From CAYMAZ01 sp964428185 (GTDB lineage Bacteria > Bacteroidota > Bacteroidia > Bacteroidales > DTU049), in contig CAYRXH010000008.1 of the NCBI GenBank assembly GCA_964428185.1, forward strand, positions 1-55,921: 55,921 nt of DNA. Reading direction: 5' to 3'. Below the pieces are notes generated by a model. That model did no database searches and was not told where the DNA came from. It was given only the letters and a program-made list of their open reading frames with translations. Both the position numbers and the translations under genes were made by a program. Shown piece by piece: positions 17,155-25,949 of the stretch. Position 1 is the first letter of the stretch; each line of letters opens with the position of its first letter.

Positions 17155-17775
17155 TTACGCATTTCGTCGTTTCAATTCATCGCGGATGATAGATGCTTTT
17201 TCAAATTCTTCATTTTCAATGAACAGTTTTAACATCTCCTCAAGTTTTGAAGTTTCATAATTGCTGAAATCCATTGAAGTTTTTTTTGAAGGTGTTGCTG
17301 GTGTATTTTTCTTTTCAATTGCAGGTTCTTCATCTTCATCAAGTGAACCTTCTTTCAATTCAGGTTCATCAAGATTAATTCCTGCTGCTTCCAAAATTTC
17401 TTCAGAAGTGTATATGGGAGCTCCAAACCGCAATGCAAGAGCAACGGCATCCGATGTCCGTGAATCAATCTCTTTTATTTCTTTACCGTGTCTGCAGATA
17501 AGTAGCGAATAGAATATCCCTTCAGAAAATTTATTGATAATAACTTCTGAAATCGTAATTTTAAATTCCATAGCAAAATTGAAAAACAAATCGTGTGTAA
17601 GCGGTCTGTTGGCTTTGTATTTTTCAAGTTCAAGAGCAATTGACTGTGCCTCAAGATTTCCGATGATGATGGGCAATCTTCTTGGTCCGTCAGTTTCACC
17701 GAGAACCAATGCATAAGCCCCGCTCTGGGAATTGCTATAACTGATGCCATATATCTCAAGTTTTATCTTATTCAT
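17155..17775 (-). CDS. Bifunctional nuclease family protein (DUF151) with UVR motif
   Basis: Residues 1-130 match the DUF151/bifunctional nuclease domain: the N-terminus KLEIYGISYS, RLPIIIGNLEAQSIALELE and SRTSDAVALALRFGAPIY. After an acidic, low-complexity linker (about 135-165) the last 35 residues (NYETSKLEEMLKLFIENEEFEKASIIRDELKRR) form a UVR motif, the coiled interaction element seen in UvrB/UvrC. This two-domain layout is typical for Bacteroidota. Nuclease activity is known only for some relatives. It lies 26 bases upstream of nupC on the same strand. Confidence 0.85.
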   Translation of the reverse strand: MNKIKLEIYGISYSNSQSGAYALVLGETDGPRRLPIIIGNLEAQSIALELEKYKANRPLTHDLFFNFAMEFKITISEVIINKFSEGIFYSLLICRHGKEIKEIDSRTSDAVALALRFGAPIYTSEEILEAAGINLDEPELKEGSLDEDEEPAIEKKNTPATPSKKTSMDFSNYETSKLEEMLKLFIENEEFEKASIIRDELKRRNA

Positions 17776-17848
17776 GAACCTGATATAAGGTTTTCAAAAT
17801 TAAGTTTTTTTTCGAAAATATTGAAATTTTTTTTATAATAGATTTTAA

Positions 17849-18307
17849 TTATTGTACAAGTTTCAGGATAAAACTGTCATATTCAGATTTTGTTAAAAAT
17901 GCTTCTTTGGGGATGTAAACGAACTGGTTTTTATCCACGTAAGCCATGCTGTATTTTCTCTTTTTATAGATTTTTCTGATTTCTTTTAATTTCACAACCG
18001 ATGAGGTTTCATCTTCAAAATGAGTGATCAGTGAGTCACCTTTAAGCACAAAATATCGGTTTCTGAAAATGTCAGGATTTGTATTCTGATTAAATCTTTT
18101 TTTCAGGAAATAGAGAACAAGAGAAGGATACACAAGGGCATAAATAATTAGTATGATTGTGATAAAATTCATTTTGATAAAAGCAAGAGCAATGGCAAAT
18201 GCCCATATTACAAGGAAAAACCAGATTCTTTTGCGAAGATGTTTTCGCATGACAATAAAAAAATACCGTTGTTTGTCAAGTCTGAATTTCTGGGTTTTGA
18301 TTTCCAT
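17849..18307 (-). CDS. Small membrane protein, YcxB-like
   Basis: This 152-residue protein has two adjacent hydrophobic segments (about 30-65: IWFFLVIWAFAIALAFIK, then a second) and a C-terminal soluble domain rich in charged residues and aromatic strands (SYMAYVDKNQFVYIPKEAFL). The arrangement resembles YcxB-like proteins, whose C-terminal segment typically has a phrase like vyIPk.aF. Function unknown. It starts 45 bases beyond the hppA terminator hairpin and so probably has its own promoter. Confidence 0.6.
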   Translation of the reverse strand: MEIKTQKFRLDKQRYFFIVMRKHLRKRIWFFLVIWAFAIALAFIKMNFITIILIIYALVYPSLVLYFLKKRFNQNTNPDIFRNRYFVLKGDSLITHFEDETSSVVKLKEIRKIYKKRKYSMAYVDKNQFVYIPKEAFLTKSEYDSFILKLVQ

Positions 18308-18345
18308 TATATCTGAATTTTTGCAAAATTAACTATTTCTGAGAG

Positions 18346-18377
18346 ATAAAAAAAGCTGCCAGTATTACGGCAGCTTT
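18346..18377 (-). terminator. Rho-independent terminator of hppA
   Basis: On the minus strand a perfect 9-bp stem (AAAGCTGCC/GGCAGCTTT, 8-base loop) runs straight into a tract of nine Ts. It sits 26 bases after the hppA stop codon. Confidence 0.92.
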
Positions 18378-18402
18378 ATGAAGAAATTCAATATGTTTTT
18401 TT

Positions 18403-20601
18403 TTAAAGCAGGTGATAAGATACAGCAATACCGACAGTTACAACTGAGGCCATGACCATGAGTTTAATGAGTATATTAAGGCTCGGGCCGGAAGTATCTT
18501 TAAAAGGGTCACCAACGGTATCACCGGTAACAGCAGCTTTATGTGCTTCTGAACCTTTGCCACCGAAATGACCTTCTTCGATATATTTTTTGGCATTATC
18601 CCATGCACCGCCTGCATTTGCCATGAAGATTGCAACAGCAAATCCGCTGGTTATAGTTCCTGCAAGGAGTCCGATAACTCCGGGAACACCAAAAATAAGA
18701 CCCACAACTATAGGAATCATTAGTGCAAGCAATGAGGGAAGCATCATTTCTTTCTGAGCAGCCTTGGTTGAGATTTCAACGCAACGCGCATAGTCAGGTT
18801 CGGCTTTGCCTTCCATGATACCCGCGATTTCTTTAAACTGACGCCTTACTTCGTCAACCATCTTTTGGGCAGCACGACCAACAGCATTCATGGTCATACC
18901 GCTAAATAGGAATGTGGCCATAACACCGAGGAACATCCCCACAATAACTTTGGGGTTCATAAGGTTGACCTCGTAATGGTGGATATAATCAATAAAGGAA
19001 GCATCTTTGGCAGCAGTTCCGTTTATCAGTTCGTAGGGTTTGTCAAGAACGCTGACAAACATCATTCTGATTTCCTCAACATAGGCTGCAAGAAGAGCCA
19101 GGGCTGTCAAAGCTGCAGAACCAATAGCAAAACCCTTTCCTGTAGCAGCAGTTGTGTTGCCCAGTGAATCTAGAGCATCAGTACGTTTGCGGACTTCAGG
19201 TTCGAGATGGCTCATTTCTGCATTACCACCGGCATTATCAGCAATTGGACCATAAGCGTCGGTTGCCAGAGTGATTCCTAGCGTGGAAAGCATACCCACA
19301 GCTGCAATACCGATACCATACAGACCAATACCAAGATTTGAAAGTTCAAAACTGAAATTGGTTGCAAACAGGAATGACAATGTAATGCCAATAACAATGA
19401 TAATCATTGGTACAGCAGCAGAAACAAATCCAACACCAACACCGCTGATAATAACAGTGGCAGGACCTGTCTGTGCAGATGCAGCAATTTTCTGAGTGGG
19501 TTTGAACGCCGAAGCAGTAAAGTATTCGGTGGATTGTCCGATCAGAATTCCGGCTATTAGTCCGGTAATGATTGACCCCCAGATTCCAAGATAATTGGGA
19601 ATGTCGAGATACCAAAGGATGGCGAGTGAGAAAATAATAATCAGGGCAGCACTCACATTGACTCCAAAAGCAAGAGATTTGAGAAGTTTCTTCATTGTGG
19701 CGCCCTCATTGGTTTTCACCAGAAAGATTCCGATAATTGATAAAACAATACCTACAGCGGCAATGAGCATGGGAGCAAGAACAGATTTCAGTGCGAGATC
19801 AGTTCCTGAATTGATAAAAGCAGCAGCTCCGAGAGCAGCAGTGGCGAGGATAGATCCGCAGTATGATTCGTAGAGGTCGGCACCCATCCCTGCAACATCA
19901 CCCACGTTGTCACCAACATTGTCAGCAATTGTTGCCGGATTTCGCGGGTCATCTTCCGGAATTCCTGCTTCAACCTTTCCAACCAAGTCAGCACCTACAT
20001 CGGCAGCTTTGGTATAAATACCACCGCCTACACGTGCAAATAATGCCTGGGTTGAAGCACCCATCCCGAAAGTAAGCATCGTGGTTGTGATGATCATCAG
20101 ATTGTGAGTATCACTAGCTGCAGGATATACAGCGTTCAGAATAGCAAACCATATTGAGATATCAAGCAAACCAAGACCAACAACAACAAGACCCATGACT
20201 GCACCGCTTCTGAATGCAAGTTTCAACCCGTCATTTAGCGATTTGCGTGCAGCATTGGCAGTTCTGGCAGAAGCATAAGTGGCGGTTTTCATCCCGAAAA
20301 AACCGGCCAAGGCAGAAAAGAAACCTCCGGTAAGAAATGCAAAAGGAACCCATGGATTCTGCACATTCAGCCCGTATGCAAGAATGCTGAAAATGACTGT
20401 GATGATGATAAAAACGATTCCGACTACTTTATACTGCTGACGTAAATATGCGTTTGCACCTTTACGAACGTGTTCAGCAATTTTTTTCATAGTATCGGTT
20501 CCTTCATCAGCTTTTTTCATCTGTCGGAAAAAGAACCAGGCAAATATCAGAGCAATTACTGATGCTGTCGGAATGACCCAAAAAATAAGGGGGATGTTCA
20601 T
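18403..20601 (-). CDS. hppA: Membrane-bound ion-translocating pyrophosphatase
   Basis: The 732-residue integral membrane enzyme hydrolyses PPi and pumps H+ and/or Na+ across the cytoplasmic membrane. The catalytic motif DVGADLVGK is at 201-209, followed by EDDPRNPATIADNVGDNVGDVAGMGADLYESY, and the second motif set DAYGPIADNAGGNAEMS is intact. The segment GNTTAATGKGFAIGSA has alanine where K+-independent enzymes have lysine, so this should be the K+-dependent class. Which ion is moved could not be settled by eye. It is monocistronic by spacing and ends at a strong terminator. It would conserve energy from PPi released in biosynthesis. Confidence 0.95.
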   Translation of the reverse strand: MNIPLIFWVIPTASVIALIFAWFFFRQMKKADEGTDTMKKIAEHVRKGANAYLRQQYKVVGIVFIIITVIFSILAYGLNVQNPWVPFAFLTGGFFSALAGFFGMKTATYASARTANAARKSLNDGLKLAFRSGAVMGLVVVGLGLLDISIWFAILNAVYPAASDTHNLMIITTTMLTFGMGASTQALFARVGGGIYTKAADVGADLVGKVEAGIPEDDPRNPATIADNVGDNVGDVAGMGADLYESYCGSILATAALGAAAFINSGTDLALKSVLAPMLIAAVGIVLSIIGIFLVKTNEGATMKKLLKSLAFGVNVSAALIIIFSLAILWYLDIPNYLGIWGSIITGLIAGILIGQSTEYFTASAFKPTQKIAASAQTGPATVIISGVGVGFVSAAVPMIIIVIGITLSFLFATNFSFELSNLGIGLYGIGIAAVGMLSTLGITLATDAYGPIADNAGGNAEMSHLEPEVRKRTDALDSLGNTTAATGKGFAIGSAALTALALLAAYVEEIRMMFVSVLDKPYELINGTAAKDASFIDYIHHYEVNLMNPKVIVGMFLGVMATFLFSGMTMNAVGRAAQKMVDEVRRQFKEIAGIMEGKAEPDYARCVEISTKAAQKEMMLPSLLALMIPIVVGLIFGVPGVIGLLAGTITSGFAVAIFMANAGGAWDNAKKYIEEGHFGGKGSEAHKAAVTGDTVGDPFKDTSGPSLNILIKLMVMASVVTVGIAVSYHLL

Positions 20602-20696
20602 AGCAATTTGATTTTAGTTATACATTATATTTTTATTACATTAGTTTTTTTAAAAAAATCGTGCAAAGTTCGCATTTTTTTCGCAAAATGAAAAAA

Positions 20697-21626
20697 TTAT
20701 TCACCCGGATTATTGGATATTGAAATGGATTTTTGTCTGATTTTTGTTCCAAATACTTGAAGTTGAGATACGTATATCCCTGCAATAGTCAAGGCAATGC
20801 CTGCAATTTTTATTACAGGAAGCACCTCCTGTAAGATGAAAAATGCAAAAATGGCTGTAAAAACCGGAATCAGATTCGAAAAAATACTTGCTTTTGATGC
20901 TCCAATGTTACGAATGGCAACATTAAACAGAAAATATGCTATCAGATTTCCGCATATACCTAAAGATGCAATGAGTATAAGTGCCAAAGTTGAGAATTCA
21001 ACCTCTGAAATCATGTGCAGATCAAACAGAAAAAAAACAGGAATAAAATAGATTAGTGCAATAAAAATTTTAATACCTGCAACAATCATGGGGGTATATT
21101 TTTCCAACATTTTCTTTGCCATCAAAGTATAACCAACTGCACTGAAAACTGCAATGAACAAGTACATGAGACCAAGTGGCGATGCACTGATTGTTCCTCC
21201 TTTGTCAATGATAATCAGCAGCACTCCGGAAAATGAAACTGCAATACCCAGATAATTGATCAGCCTGAGCTTTTCACGGATGATAAACAGTGCAAAAATT
21301 GCAAGAAAAATTGGAATAGTGGCAATAATAATGGATGCAATGGTTGGTGAAACAAGTTTGATTCCATTGGCTTCACCGATAAAGTAAAGAAAAGGTTCAA
21401 ACAGGGCCATGAGCAGAAAGGCAGGTATATCTTTTCTGTCAATTTTTCTGAAGTATCCGGCAATTAAAAAAATGGGAAATAAAAACAGTGACACGGAAAG
21501 AAGCCTGAAAAATATCAGCATGGTTGGTGTGATCCCTATATTCATGACCTGCTTGCTCCAGATGAATGAAATCGCCCAGAGAATCATTGATGTGGTGAGT
21601 CCGCCGTAAATAAGTGATTTTCTCAT
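20697..21626 (-). CDS. EamA/DMT-superfamily exporter
   Basis: This 309-residue protein is made of two EamA repeats (about 8-140 and 150-295), ten hydrophobic segments in all. Characteristic pieces are WAISFIWSKQVMN near the start and GASKASIFSNLIPVFTAIFAFFILQEVL in the second repeat. Such proteins export amino acids or other small metabolites; the substrate is not predictable. A longer frame begins at 21749, but the ATG at 21626 is chosen because the first transmembrane helix follows directly and the 41 extra residues look non-coding. Confidence 0.88.
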   Translation of the reverse strand: MRKSLIYGGLTTSMILWAISFIWSKQVMNIGITPTMLIFFRLLSVSLFLFPIFLIAGYFRKIDRKDIPAFLLMALFEPFLYFIGEANGIKLVSPTIASIIIATIPIFLAIFALFIIREKLRLINYLGIAVSFSGVLLIIIDKGGTISASPLGLMYLFIAVFSAVGYTLMAKKMLEKYTPMIVAGIKIFIALIYFIPVFFLFDLHMISEVEFSTLALILIASLGICGNLIAYFLFNVAIRNIGASKASIFSNLIPVFTAIFAFFILQEVLPVIKIAGIALTIAGIYVSQLQVFGTKIRQKSISISNNPGE

Positions 21627-21819
21627 AGTTGAATTGGTTAATTTTTGAATTAATGCAAGTGTGATAGTATCAAACCAAAGTCCACCTGGATAGTTTATCA
21701 GACCCCTAAATATCGTTGAAAACATAACATGTTGAATGCCTTTCATCACGCTGCAAAATTAGAAAAAAGATATGAGGAAGAAGCAATTTCATACATTCAC
21801 AGTCATGCTTGATTTTTAA

Positions 21820-21827
21820 TAATTTTG
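21820..21827 (+). promoter_or_regulatory. Candidate -7 element for the MBL hydrolase gene
   Basis: TAATTTTG matches TAnnTTTG and lies 13 bases before the ATG at 21841, implying a very short leader. No matching -33 element was found. Confidence 0.35.
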
Positions 21828-21840
21828 CATAAAAAAACTA

Positions 21841-22701
21841 ATGGTCAGAAAAATTTCTCTTATTATCCCCGAACACTGGTATATGGACGGTGGTGTATCT
21901 TTTGGAGTTGTTCCAAAAGGGATATGGAATAAAACATATCCTGCAAATGAAGATAACAACATCTATATTGTAAACCGGCTACCTCTGCTTGAAACTGACA
22001 ATCGCCTGATTCTCTTTAATACCGGATTTGGATCAAAGCGATCTGAAAAATATTATCAGTTCAAATATATCAAACAAAGAACCCCACTTGTTGATTGTAT
22101 CCGTCAGGCCGGATACAGCCCTGATGATATCACTGATGTGGTAAATACCCACCTTCATGATGACCATTGCGGAGGTGGCACTTATGTCAGTGATGACAAC
22201 GGAAAAGTGTTGCCTGTGTTTGGTGGTGCCAGATACTGGATTTCTGTAAAGCAATGGGAGTGGGCATTGAATCCCAATCCGCGTGAGGCTGCATCATATT
22301 TTCCTGATAATCTACTTCCCCTTCAGGAAGCCGGTGTCTTACATCTTCTTCAACCAGGTGAACAACCATTTGAAGGTGATGATATTCTACTCCGGCACTT
22401 TGACGGTCACACTGCAGGACAGATGATTCCTCTGATTCAGTACAGAGGAAAAACAATTGTGTATGCTTCAGATTTTATTCCTTCTTCTACTCATATTCCA
22501 CTGCCTTACATCGCATCTGTAGATATTGCACCGCTGACTTCTCTGTCAGAAAAAGAAACATTTCTGGAAGAAGCAGTTGAAAAAAAATTTATTCTTGTTT
22601 TTGAACATGATACTGTTTCCGAAGCATGCACTGTTGTGAAAACAGACAGGGGCTTTTTTGCAGGCCAGAAAGCAAGCCTTGTTGAGTTATTGGGCGAATG
22701 A
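21841..22701 (+). CDS. Metallo-beta-lactamase-fold hydrolase
   Basis: This 286-residue protein has the MBL metal-binding motif THLHDDHCGG (HxHxDH) near residue 102, later ligand regions FDGHTAGQM and VYASDFIPSS, and a C-terminal FEHDT. The pattern resembles N-acyl homoserine lactonase-like or quinoprotein-cleaving MBL hydrolases, but nothing fixes a substrate. There is no signal peptide, so it is cytoplasmic. Its stop codon is part of a 7-bp palindrome, and ribBA begins 58 bases later on the same strand. Confidence 0.82.
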   Translation: MVRKISLIIPEHWYMDGGVSFGVVPKGIWNKTYPANEDNNIYIVNRLPLLETDNRLILFNTGFGSKRSEKYYQFKYIKQRTPLVDCIRQAGYSPDDITDVVNTHLHDDHCGGGTYVSDDNGKVLPVFGGARYWISVKQWEWALNPNPREAASYFPDNLLPLQEAGVLHLLQPGEQPFEGDDILLRHFDGHTAGQMIPLIQYRGKTIVYASDFIPSSTHIPLPYIASVDIAPLTSLSEKETFLEEAVEKKFILVFEHDTVSEACTVVKTDRGFFAGQKASLVELLGE

Positions 22702-22717
22702 GCTTTCAACAGCTCAT
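22698..22717 (+). terminator. Short hairpin at the MBL gene 3' end
   Basis: ATGAGCT and AGCTCAT form a 7-bp stem with a 6-base loop, overlapping the stop codon. No T-tract follows, so termination would be weak, if it happens at all. Confidence 0.3.
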
Positions 22718-22734
22718 GAATAAATAATTATACA

Positions 22735-22742
22735 TAGTTTTG
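22735..22742 (+). promoter_or_regulatory. Candidate -7 element for ribBA
   Basis: TAGTTTTG (TAnnTTTG) lies 17 bases before the ribBA ATG. No FMN riboswitch-like structure is visible in the 58-base gap, so riboflavin control at RNA level is unlikely here. Confidence 0.35.
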
Positions 22743-22759
22743 CAAAAAAATACTGGAAA

Positions 22760-23983
22760 ATGAAGCGCAAACTGGACACAATTCCCCAGGCACTGGAAGA
22801 GTTGAAGCGAGGGAAGTTGATTATTGTTGTTGATGATGAAGACAGAGAAAATGAAGGTGATTTTATTTGCGCTGCCGAGACCATCACTCCTGAAACAGTT
22901 AACTTTATGGCTACAAAGGGAAGAGGACTCATTTGTGTTGCCCTTTCTGAATCAAGAAGCGAAGAACTGAAATTGGAAATGATGGTCAATCGGAATACTT
23001 CTTTACATGAAACAGCATTTACTGTTTCAGTTGATCTGATCGGGCATGGATGTACAACCGGTATTTCGGCATCTGACAGAGCAAAAACAATTGCTGCCAT
23101 AGCCAATCCTAAAACCAAACCTGAAGATCTGGGTCGTCCCGGTCATATTTTTCCTTTGAGAGCCAGAAATGGAGGCGTATTAAAACGTGCCGGACATACC
23201 GAAGCTTCTGTTGATCTGATGACTCTGGCGGGGATGAAACCTGTTGCTGCCCTGGTTGAAATTATGAATGAAGACGGTTCTATGGCCCGACTGTACGAGC
23301 TGTATGATATTGCAGAAAAGTATAATCTTAAAATCATTTCTGTGAAAGATCTGATTGAATACCGTCTGAAAACCGAGAGTCTTGTTGAACTTGAAGAAAA
23401 TGTGAAACTTCCCACCGAGTGGGGCGAATTCATGTTGCATGCATACAGGGATATTACCAACGATATGCTTCATCTTGCTCTGGTTAAGGGGACATGGGAA
23501 AAAGAAGAATCTGTTCTTGTCAGGGTACATTCTTCCTGTATGACTGGAGATATTTTCGGTAGTTACCGCTGCGATTGCGGGCCTCAGCTTCGCAGAGCTA
23601 TGACAATGATTGATAAGGCAGGGAAAGGTGTTGTGTTGTATATGAATCAGGAAGGACGGGGCATCGGACTTCTTAATAAGTTGAAGGCATATCATTTGCA
23701 GGAAAATGGTCTTGATACCGTTGAAGCAAACATGCATCTAGGTTTTAAGGCTGATGAGAGAAATTATGGTGTGGGTGCCCAGATCCTCCGCAAAATCGGC
23801 GCACTCAATATTAAACTCATTACGAATAATCCAACCAAACGTATCGGCCTCTCTGCTTTTGGTATCGAAATTAAAGAAACTTTACCACTGGTGATAGAAA
23901 CCAATCCCCATAATGAATTCTATATGTTCACCAAACAGGAAAAAATGGGCCACGAACTGAAAATGAAAGCTAAGAAAAAGTAG
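22760..23983 (+). CDS. ribBA: Bifunctional DHBP synthase / GTP cyclohydrolase II
   Basis: The 407-residue fusion supplies both precursors of riboflavin. Residues 1-205 are RibB (3,4-dihydroxy-2-butanone 4-phosphate synthase), with DDEDRENEGDFI, HETAFTVSVD and RAGHTEASVDLM. Residues 210-400 are RibA (GTP cyclohydrolase II), with VRVHSSCMTGDIFGSYRCDC (zinc cysteines), NQEGRGIGLLNK and TNNPTKRIGL. Both active sites look intact and length is normal. The gene is isolated from other rib genes. Confidence 0.96.
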   Translation: MKRKLDTIPQALEELKRGKLIIVVDDEDRENEGDFICAAETITPETVNFMATKGRGLICVALSESRSEELKLEMMVNRNTSLHETAFTVSVDLIGHGCTTGISASDRAKTIAAIANPKTKPEDLGRPGHIFPLRARNGGVLKRAGHTEASVDLMTLAGMKPVAALVEIMNEDGSMARLYELYDIAEKYNLKIISVKDLIEYRLKTESLVELEENVKLPTEWGEFMLHAYRDITNDMLHLALVKGTWEKEESVLVRVHSSCMTGDIFGSYRCDCGPQLRRAMTMIDKAGKGVVLYMNQEGRGIGLLNKLKAYHLQENGLDTVEANMHLGFKADERNYGVGAQILRKIGALNIKLITNNPTKRIGLSAFGIEIKETLPLVIETNPHNEFYMFTKQEKMGHELKMKAKKK

Positions 23984-24014
23984 TTATTTGTCAATATTCA
24001 AAAGTCTCAAATCT

Positions 24015-24057
24015 CTAATTACCAGATAGATGCAATCTTTAAATATTCAAATCTTTT
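24015..24057. repeat. Dispersed AT-rich intergenic repeat, copy A
   Basis: About 43 bases starting CTAATTACCA and ending TTCAAATCTTTT. It resembles copy B at 51386-51427 with small indels. Both copies abut the 3' end of a minus-strand gene, here folP. Confidence 0.5.
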
Positions 24058-24893
24058 CAACTCATCTTTTCAGCCAGTCTCATCACATCCATGGCTTCTT
24101 TCACATCATGAACCCTGAGAATGTGGACTCCTTTGGCAAGTGCAATGGCATTGAGGGCTGTCGTTCCGTTCAAAGATTCATCAGGTGTAACTCCCAGTGT
24201 TTTATAAATCATTGATTTTCTGGATAATCCTGCCAGAATTGGTTTGTTATGCACATGAAACACTTCGAGTTTATTAAGTAGTTCGAAATTATGCTCAAGT
24301 GTTTTTCCAAATCCGAATCCGGGATCAATGATAATATCATAAACGCCTGCCTCCTGAGCTGTGATGATCTGGCGGGCAAAGAAAAGATTGATATCTTTCA
24401 CAACATCGTTGTATTCGGGATGTTTCTGCATTGTATGAGGCGTTCCCTGAATATGCATAAGAATATAAGGCAGACCAATCTGAGCAACAGTATCAAACAT
24501 GTTTTCATCCATTGTGCCTCCCGAGATATCATTGATGATATCAGCTCCTTCGTCTGCTGCAGCATAGGCAACATCAGCCCTGAACGTATCCACTGAAATC
24601 AAGATACCAGGAAATTCAAGCCTTATCTTTTTCAATGCAGGCAGCAGCCGTCTCAGTTCTTCTTTCGCTGTAAACAAATCTGCACCCGGACGTGTTGATA
24701 TTGATCCAAGATCAAGAATTGATGCACCTTCTTCAACCATCTTTCTTGCCGATTCCAGAGCCTGGTGTTCGTTAAAAGCCCTGCTTCCGCTGTAAAATGA
24801 ATCATTTGTGAGATTGATAATTCCCATAACACACGGAAAATTCAGTGGTTTTAAATGTCCGCGAAAGGAAAATGAAAAATTTCTCTGATACAT
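24057..24893 (-). CDS. folP: Dihydropteroate synthase
   Basis: FolP (278 aa) condenses 6-hydroxymethyl-dihydropterin pyrophosphate with p-aminobenzoate and is the sulfonamide target. The TIM-barrel motifs are intact: MGIINLTNDSFYSGSRA, ILDLGSISTRPGA, ADIINDISGG, DPGFGFGKTLEHN and GLSRKSMI. An in-frame TTG exists at 24914, but the ATG at 24893 is the better start and leaves a normal N-terminus. It is convergent with ribBA and divergent from tmk. It shares folate metabolism with thyA and the 5-formyl-THF cyclo-ligase. Confidence 0.95.
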   Translation of the reverse strand: MYQRNFSFSFRGHLKPLNFPCVMGIINLTNDSFYSGSRAFNEHQALESARKMVEEGASILDLGSISTRPGADLFTAKEELRRLLPALKKIRLEFPGILISVDTFRADVAYAAADEGADIINDISGGTMDENMFDTVAQIGLPYILMHIQGTPHTMQKHPEYNDVVKDINLFFARQIITAQEAGVYDIIIDPGFGFGKTLEHNFELLNKLEVFHVHNKPILAGLSRKSMIYKTLGVTPDESLNGTTALNAIALAKGVHILRVHDVKEAMDVMRLAEKMS

Positions 24894-25015
24894 AAACAAT
24901 GAATTCTTGTGCAAATTTATACATTGTAGTATAAATCATCACGCACATGGAATCTTACTTTTATTGATTATAAAAAAAAGTAATATTTAGCACCTGTTCT
25001 CTGTGGAGTTTTTTG

Positions 25016-25023
25016 TATTTTTG
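25016..25023 (+). promoter_or_regulatory. Candidate -7 element for tmk
   Basis: TATTTTTG (TAnnTTTG) lies 14 bases before the ATG at 25038. The -33 region has no good TTG at the right distance. Confidence 0.35.
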
Positions 25024-25037
25024 GCCTTTCTTGCAAC

Positions 25038-25757
25038 ATGAACATGACAACAAAAAAAGCTCATTTTATAGTGCTTGAGGGGCTTGACGGCACAGGAAAG
25101 TCCACGCAGGTGAAATTGCTTAGGGAGTATTTCGAGAGCAAGGCACTTGCAACACATTTTATCCATTTTCCCCGAACAGATGAAAAATCTCCGGTTTTTG
25201 GACCTATGGTTGCCAGATTTTTAAGGGGAGATTATGGACCCATTGAAAATGTGCATCCCGAACTTGTGGCATTGATTTATGCAGGCGATCGTTACAATTC
25301 TGCTGATGAGCTCAGGGGTTTTCTAGCAGCAGGGACTCACATTATTGCTGACAGGTATGTGTTTTCCAATATTGGGTTTCAGTGTGCCAAACTTAGCAAC
25401 AATAAGGAAAGGGGGGAACTGATTCGGAGAATTTTCAGTATGGAATACGAGTACTTTAAAATTCCCCAACCTGACATTTCTGTTTTTCTTCATGTGCCCA
25501 TTGATTTTGTTGAGCAGCAACTTAAGTCTGATAGAAGCGGAGAGGGGAGAAATTATCTTCAGGGAAGGTCAGATATTCACGAACAGAGTATGAATTTCCA
25601 GAGGGCTGTTGAGCAGGTCTATCTTGACACCTGTCGTTTATTCCCAGACCAGTTGATTTATCACAGTTGTATCAATGCACAGGGAGCCATGATGACACCC
25701 CAGGAGATTCATCAGCAACTTGTTCAACTCCTAACTGACAGGGGATTGTTGGACTGA
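25038..25757 (+). CDS. tmk: Thymidylate kinase
   Basis: Tmk (239 aa) phosphorylates dTMP to dTDP. The P-loop EGLDGTGKSTQ (residues 14-24), the DR motif in IIADRYVFSNIGFQ and the lid region KSDRSGEGRNYLQGRSDIHE are present. It is somewhat longer than the 205-215 residues of most bacterial Tmk, the extra length lying mainly in the middle (RFLRGDYGPIENVHPELVALIYAGDR) and at the C-terminus. It acts directly downstream of ThyA. The next gene on this strand is a broken transporter. Confidence 0.93.
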   Translation: MNMTTKKAHFIVLEGLDGTGKSTQVKLLREYFESKALATHFIHFPRTDEKSPVFGPMVARFLRGDYGPIENVHPELVALIYAGDRYNSADELRGFLAAGTHIIADRYVFSNIGFQCAKLSNNKERGELIRRIFSMEYEYFKIPQPDISVFLHVPIDFVEQQLKSDRSGEGRNYLQGRSDIHEQSMNFQRAVEQVYLDTCRLFPDQLIYHSCINAQGAMMTPQEIHQQLVQLLTDRGLLD

Positions 25758-25773
25758 AGGATGTTCTTTCTGT

Positions 25774-25949
25774 ATGGAAACACAAACATTAAACCGAAGA
25801 ATACTGTTTCTGGCATTACAATTTCTGGCAGTTTATATATCAATTCCACTTTTTATAATAGTTGATATCGCAGTGCTCAAACATATTGAATCAGAAAAGT
25901 ATCTGAGTGACATTGCACTCGGGGCATGATTTTTAACTTTTTGCTCTGA
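25774..25949 (+). pseudogene. Truncated, frameshifted MATE (DinF-type) efflux gene
   Basis: The 51-codon frame from ATG 25774 looks like the first transmembrane region of a MATE/DinF transporter. RRILFLALQFLAVYISIPLFI then VDIAVLKHIESEKYLSDIALGA parallels the family pattern ALP...S..IPLL..VDTA..GHL.S..YL..IALGA. It stops at TGA (25927), while the homologous continuation AMIFNFLL is found one frame over (25926-25949), pointing to a frameshift. The remaining ~400 codons of a MATE protein are absent. It sits 16 bases after tmk, so an intact tmk-dinF pair probably existed earlier. Confidence 0.7.

Noticed and set aside
22702..22759. FMN riboswitch upstream of ribBA
   Set aside because: The gap is too short (58 bases) and has no conserved RFN-element stems.
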